Shown: positions 60,524-64,000 of the stretch, piece by piece
Layout of the letters: each line of letters begins with the position of its first letter
Numbering within the stretch: the first letter of the stretch is position 1
Source: CAYPJE01 sp964410945
Lineage (GTDB): Bacteria; Fidelibacterota; Marinisomatia; Marinisomatales; TCS56
Reading direction: 5' to 3'
NCBI GenBank assembly: GCA_964410945.1
Contig: CAYPJE010000002.1
Span: forward strand, 80,055 to 144,054
Length of the DNA stretch: 64,000 nucleotides
Translations under genes and position numbers: made by a program
The notes under the pieces: generated by a model
What the model saw: the letters and a program-made list of their open reading frames with translations, nothing else
Database searches by the model: none
What the model was told of the DNA's origin: nothing

Positions 60524-63412
60524 ATGGAAGTAAAAACACGTAAAAAGCTGATAGAAGTTTCACTCCCTTTAGATGCCATCAATACTGCCTCAGCCCGCGA
60601 GAAATCTATTCGTCATGGACATCCCAGCACATTGCATTTATGGTGGGCCCGCCGTCCATTAGCTGCTGCTAGAGCGGTTATATTTTCACAGATGGTGGAT
60701 GATCCATCTTCAGTTCCTGAAGAGTTTCCTACTACTAAAGACCAGGAAAAGGAGCGTAAAAGATTATTCAAGATAATTGAAGACCTGGTCCTGTGGGAAA
60801 ATACAACTAATGAAACTGTTATAAACACTGCTCGAAAAGAAATTAAACGTTCATGGGAACGGGCATGCAAAGATAACAAAGATTATCCCAAGGCTGCTGA
60901 ATTATTTGACCCCGATAATCTACCAGCATTTCATGATCCTTTTGCTGGAGGAGGTGCATTACCACTGGAGGCACAACGTTTAGGATTGGAAGCCTATGCC
61001 AGCGATCTTAATCCAGTGGCAGTCATGTTAAATAAAGCAATGATCGAGATACCCCCGAAATTCGCAGGTTGTGATCCCGTTAACCCTGAGTGGCAGCAAA
61101 AAACTAAAGAAGAAAAAATGGGCCGGAAATGGATTAGATCACAAGGCTTGGCAGATGACGTACGCTATTATGGGCAGTGGATGCGAGATGAAGCTGAGAA
61201 ACGTATCGGTCATTTGTATCCAAAGGTGAAAATCACTACTGACATGATTAAAGAACGACCTGACTTAGAACCATATCAAAACTGTGAATTAACGGTAATT
61301 GCATGGTTATGGGCTCGGACGGTAAAAAGCCCTAATCCTGCTTTTAGTAATGTGGATGTGCCGCTTGTATCAAATTTTGTTTTGTCAACAAAATCAGGCA
61401 ATGAGGCATATATTGAACCAATTATTGTTAATAGTTCATATACTTTCAATGTCAAGATCGGTCTTCCAAAAAATTTAGAAATCACTAAGCGTGGCACAAA
61501 AGCCGGTACAAGTGGGAGCAGTTTTTTGTGCTTGATTTCAGGTGCACCAATGTCATTTGAATACTTAAGGTCAGAAGCAAAAGCAGGCCGTATGGGAGAA
61601 AGATTATTAGCCGTTGTAGTCGAAGGGAACCATAAACGTATTTACCTCTCACCATCAGATGATATAGAATCTATTGCCGTAAAGGTAAAGTCACTTGATG
61701 TACCCAATTCTGACCTTCCTCCTAAAGCACTAGGGTTTAGGGTACAAGAATATGGTATAAATAAATGGAAAGATCTGTTCACTAAACGTCAGCTATTTGC
61801 ATTGAATACCTTTTCTGATCTTGTGGGTGAAGCTAGAGAAAACATTTCTATACATGCTGGTTTGGTCATTAATAAGAATAAAGCAAACATGACGGGAAAT
61901 GAAACCAAAGTACAATTGTATGCTGATTCTGTGTGCGTGTATTTAGCATTTGGCGTGGATAAATGCGCCGATTACTGGTCAAGTATTTGTAGTTGGCATA
62001 ATTCAGGTGAGAAGATCCGCAATACTTTTGGCCGACATGCCATTCCTATGGTTTGGGATTATGCAGAAGCGAACCCATTTTGCTCCTCATCAGGAAACTG
62101 GATGTCAATGATTAACTGGACTTGGAAAGCTGTCAATACAGTTCCTGCTGAGGGTAATGGTGTTGCGTATCAATACGATGCACAGACGCAAAGCTTTAGT
62201 AAAAACAAAGTTATATCGACAGATCCACCCTACTATGATAATATTGGGTACGCAGATCTATCAGATTTCTTTTACGTTTGGATGCGTCTTTCATTAAGAG
62301 ATGTATATCCTGATTTATTCAGCACAGTTACTGTACCTAAAAATGAAGAACTGATAGCAACTCCATATAGACATGAAAGCAGGAAGCAAGCAGAATCATT
62401 CTTTTTAGAAGGTATGACACTGGCTATGAATCAAATTTCAAGTCAGTCTAATACTGTTTTTCCTGATACTATCTATTATGCATTTAAACAATCTGAGACT
62501 AATAAAAAGGATGGCATATCAAGTACTGGTTGGGAAACTTTCCTAGAGGCCGTAATTCGTGCCGGATTTGCCATCAGCGGAACTTGGCCGATACGCACTG
62601 AGCTAAAAAACCGTATTATTGGATCAGGTACAAATGCGCTTGCAAACAGTATTGTTATTGTTTGTCGGTGCCAAAACAAGCACACTTCTCTAGCTACTCG
62701 TAGGGAATTTATAAATGTATTAAAAGTTGAATTACCAAGAGCAATATCCAACCTGCAAGCAAGCAATATAGCTCCTGTGGATTTAGCTCAATCTGCAATT
62801 GGTCCCGGGATGGCAATATATACTAGGTATAATAGAATTTTAGATTCTACGGGCAATCAAGTCACAGTACGTGATGCATTAATATTAATTAATCAGATAT
62901 TGGACGAAACTTTAGCCGATCAAGAGGGCGAGTTTGACAACGAGACTCGCTGGGCTTTGGCATGGTATGAGCAGTTAGGTTTTAGTGAAGGTGAATTTGG
63001 GATAGCAGAAACTTTATCTAAAGCTAAAATAGTCAGTGTTGAAGGACTTAAAAATGCAGGAGTAATAACTTCAAGCAGGGGGAGAGTAAGGTTGCTCGCA
63101 CCAAGTGAGTTAGCTACCAATTGGGATCCATTAACTGATAGCCGATTAACAGAGTGGGAAATCGTGCATCACTTAATACGCTTGCTAGAAATCGGTGAAA
63201 CAGAAGCTGCAGAGGTAATTGCCAAATTAGGCAGCGTTGCTGAGATCGCTCGTGAACTGGCATATAGACTATATCACTTAGCGGAGCGTAAGAATCGGTC
63301 ACAGGAAGCTCTACAATACAACACATTAGTACAAAGCTGGCCGGAATTAATCCGTCTAGCCGAAGAAATCAGGAAAACAACACCTGTTCAATCAGATTTA
63401 TTTGAGGATTAA
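60524..63412 (+). CDS. drmMI: DUF1156 adenine-specific DNA methyltransferase, DrmMI-like
   Basis: 962 residues. The DUF1156 start is textbook (LIEVSLPLDAINTASAREK, then HGHPSTLHLWWARRPLAAARAV). The SAM-binding motif I is FAGGG at 140-144, and the catalytic DPPYYDN at 567-573 identifies an N6-adenine (or N4-cytosine) methylase. The ~400 residues between them probably hold the target-recognition domain. It would mark host DNA so that the operon's nucleases spare it. Coupled between drmD-like and a HEPN gene. Confidence 0.87.
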   Translation: MEVKTRKKLIEVSLPLDAINTASAREKSIRHGHPSTLHLWWARRPLAAARAVIFSQMVDDPSSVPEEFPTTKDQEKERKRLFKIIEDLVLWENTTNETVINTARKEIKRSWERACKDNKDYPKAAELFDPDNLPAFHDPFAGGGALPLEAQRLGLEAYASDLNPVAVMLNKAMIEIPPKFAGCDPVNPEWQQKTKEEKMGRKWIRSQGLADDVRYYGQWMRDEAEKRIGHLYPKVKITTDMIKERPDLEPYQNCELTVIAWLWARTVKSPNPAFSNVDVPLVSNFVLSTKSGNEAYIEPIIVNSSYTFNVKIGLPKNLEITKRGTKAGTSGSSFLCLISGAPMSFEYLRSEAKAGRMGERLLAVVVEGNHKRIYLSPSDDIESIAVKVKSLDVPNSDLPPKALGFRVQEYGINKWKDLFTKRQLFALNTFSDLVGEARENISIHAGLVINKNKANMTGNETKVQLYADSVCVYLAFGVDKCADYWSSICSWHNSGEKIRNTFGRHAIPMVWDYAEANPFCSSSGNWMSMINWTWKAVNTVPAEGNGVAYQYDAQTQSFSKNKVISTDPPYYDNIGYADLSDFFYVWMRLSLRDVYPDLFSTVTVPKNEELIATPYRHESRKQAESFFLEGMTLAMNQISSQSNTVFPDTIYYAFKQSETNKKDGISSTGWETFLEAVIRAGFAISGTWPIRTELKNRIIGSGTNALANSIVIVCRCQNKHTSLATRREFINVLKVELPRAISNLQASNIAPVDLAQSAIGPGMAIYTRYNRILDSTGNQVTVRDALILINQILDETLADQEGEFDNETRWALAWYEQLGFSEGEFGIAETLSKAKIVSVEGLKNAGVITSSRGRVRLLAPSELATNWDPLTDSRLTEWEIVHHLIRLLEIGETEAAEVIAKLGSVAEIARELAYRLYHLAERKNRSQEALQYNTLVQSWPELIRLAEEIRKTTPVQSDLFED

Positions 63413-63414
63413 TT

Positions 63415-63993
63415 ATGGCAATAAGCAATTACGAACGAGTTGGAAAGGCTCTTGAGCTTCTTAGACTAGGACTGGCTCCATTCATTATTCGGGAGTTTGA
63501 ACACATCTTTGGCTCCGACGTCGATAACAGGTACCAATACTTTGTTGAAGGTGATACGATTAATGCTAATAAAACACCTGAAGATTGGGACGTGTCGTTG
63601 TTGCTTAAAGTTATGTGGGAAAGTTGGAATCAAATATTCAGGCAGACCTTGGGACCCGCTGAAAGAGGCCTAACTGGTGAATGTCGGGGGATTCGTAATA
63701 AATGGGCACACCAAGAGACATTCTCTGGTGATGATGCTTATCGGGCTCTTGATTCAATAAGTCGTCTTTTAATGGCAGTTTCGGCACCTGAAACGCAGGA
63801 AGTTGAAACCATGAAAATGGAATTGCTCCGTCTTCGATTTGATGAGCAAGTCCGTCATGAGAAGCGTAAAAAAGCTGACACAGCAGTTGAAAGTGCTACA
63901 GCAAAGACCATTAAGCCCTGGCGCGAGGTAATATCCCCTCACAATGGGCATAAATGCCAAAAAGTGTTGTTTTTAGCGTTTACAAAGATATAA
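63415..63993 (+). CDS. Swt1-type HEPN protein, possibly truncated DUF499 protein
   Basis: 192 residues. YERVGKALELLRLGLAPFIIREFE and the HEPN motif RNKWAH (R94, H99; RX4H) identify the Swt1-family HEPN domain normally found at the start of large DUF499 ATPases encoded beside DUF1156 methylases. The piece IKPWREVISPH matches my recollection of the junction into DUF499. After this it runs into HNGHKCQKVL and stops. It may be a natural short protein or a gene truncated by rearrangement at about 63940. Start two bases after the methylase stop. Confidence 0.7.
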   Translation: MAISNYERVGKALELLRLGLAPFIIREFEHIFGSDVDNRYQYFVEGDTINANKTPEDWDVSLLLKVMWESWNQIFRQTLGPAERGLTGECRGIRNKWAHQETFSGDDAYRALDSISRLLMAVSAPETQEVETMKMELLRLRFDEQVRHEKRKKADTAVESATAKTIKPWREVISPHNGHKCQKVLFLAFTKI

Positions 63994-64000
63994 GAACCAC
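63954..64000 (+). CDS. Possible start of a further overlapping gene (partial)
   Basis: An ATG at 63954, overlapping the HEPN gene in another frame, opens a frame to the window edge reading MPKSVVFSVYKDIRT. Only 15 codons are visible, so identity is unknown. If real, it shows the HEPN gene ends naturally and the operon continues. Confidence 0.3.
   Translation, partial: MPKSVVFSVYKDIRT

Larger units (their letters stand above)
45138..64000. mobile_element. Integrated genomic island at tRNA-Asn (left end; right end beyond window)
   Basis: From the tRNA-Asn 3' half onward, content changes to a recombinase, short orphan ORFs, radical SAM proteins and a nuclease/methylase/helicase operon. The DNA also looks AT-richer, with codon choice unlike the genes before it. 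No second copy of the tRNA 3' end (ttcgagtccctcctccgg) is seen up to 64000, so the right boundary lies outside. The left boundary is inferred from the recombinase-tRNA overlap. Confidence 0.75.

Noticed and set aside
47383..64000. CRISPR array or retron in the island
   Set aside because: No regularly spaced direct repeats, no cas gene and no reverse transcriptase were seen; the interleaved repeats at 47890 are inverted, not direct.

Overview
The window reads as the chromosome of a free-living Gram-negative bacterium of the FCB superphylum, most like Marinimicrobia/Neomarinimicrobiota or a close relative. This is inferred from three secreted proteins ending in a PNPFNP-type C-terminal sorting domain, an SCG-type 'PSGGPKDETPP' surface lipoprotein, an archaeal/eukaryotic-type prolyl-tRNA synthetase and many hairpin-bearing FCB-style spacers. 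The exact phylum is not proven by the window.

Bases 1-45,100 are mostly ordinary chromosome. They hold radA; two RAYT (REP-associated tyrosine transposase) genes, each headed by its own hairpin; an ABC-2 exporter; tgt, a Nudix hydrolase and bcp; and a small membrane protein next to an unrecognised protein built of four ~38-residue glycine/aromatic repeats. A transketolase-like gene then diverges from an Lrp-family regulator, two Cys/Met-metabolism PLP enzymes and a tyrosine phenol-lyase-like enzyme, which suggests amino-acid beta/gamma-elimination catabolism. A four-gene overlapping operon follows (15,383-18,902): a P-loop-less adenylate-ligase relative, an isochorismatase-fold hydrolase, a thioredoxin-reductase-like flavoprotein without its CxxC, and an RlmN/Cfr-like radical SAM protein without the RlmN N-domain. 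I do not recognise this as a described pathway. Then come proS, recO, a permuted papain-like protein, a rhomboid protease, three secreted proteins (two of them endonuclease I), motAB, a decayed four-helix-bundle (IVP) element, ftsB-like and eno, envelope polysaccharide genes (GNAT/FemAB-like, flippase, manC), sfsA, an EF-G-like GTPase, a HIT protein and a sodium:solute symporter.

At tRNA-Asn (45,105-45,176) an integrated island begins and runs past the window end. A large serine recombinase is encoded antisense into the tRNA gene, with its stop codon inside the anticodon. It is followed by a ribbon-helix-helix/Mrr-N regulator with an operator cluster, several short membrane or exported proteins, and a 150-bp region of interleaved inverted repeats. 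The second half of the island looks like defence cargo. A leftward operon encodes three spore-photoproduct-lyase-like radical SAM proteins, one fused to an HTH-like domain and one with a -1 frameshift site. Diverging from it, a tight rightward operon encodes a NucS-like nuclease, a PLD/zinc-ribbon protein, a PD-(D/E)xK nuclease, a SNF2 helicase with DUF3883 (DrmD-like), a DUF1156 adenine methylase (DrmMI-like) and a Swt1-type HEPN protein. This resembles class 1 DISARM with extra nucleases and an undescribed radical SAM partner module; drmA and drmB are not in the window and may lie downstream.
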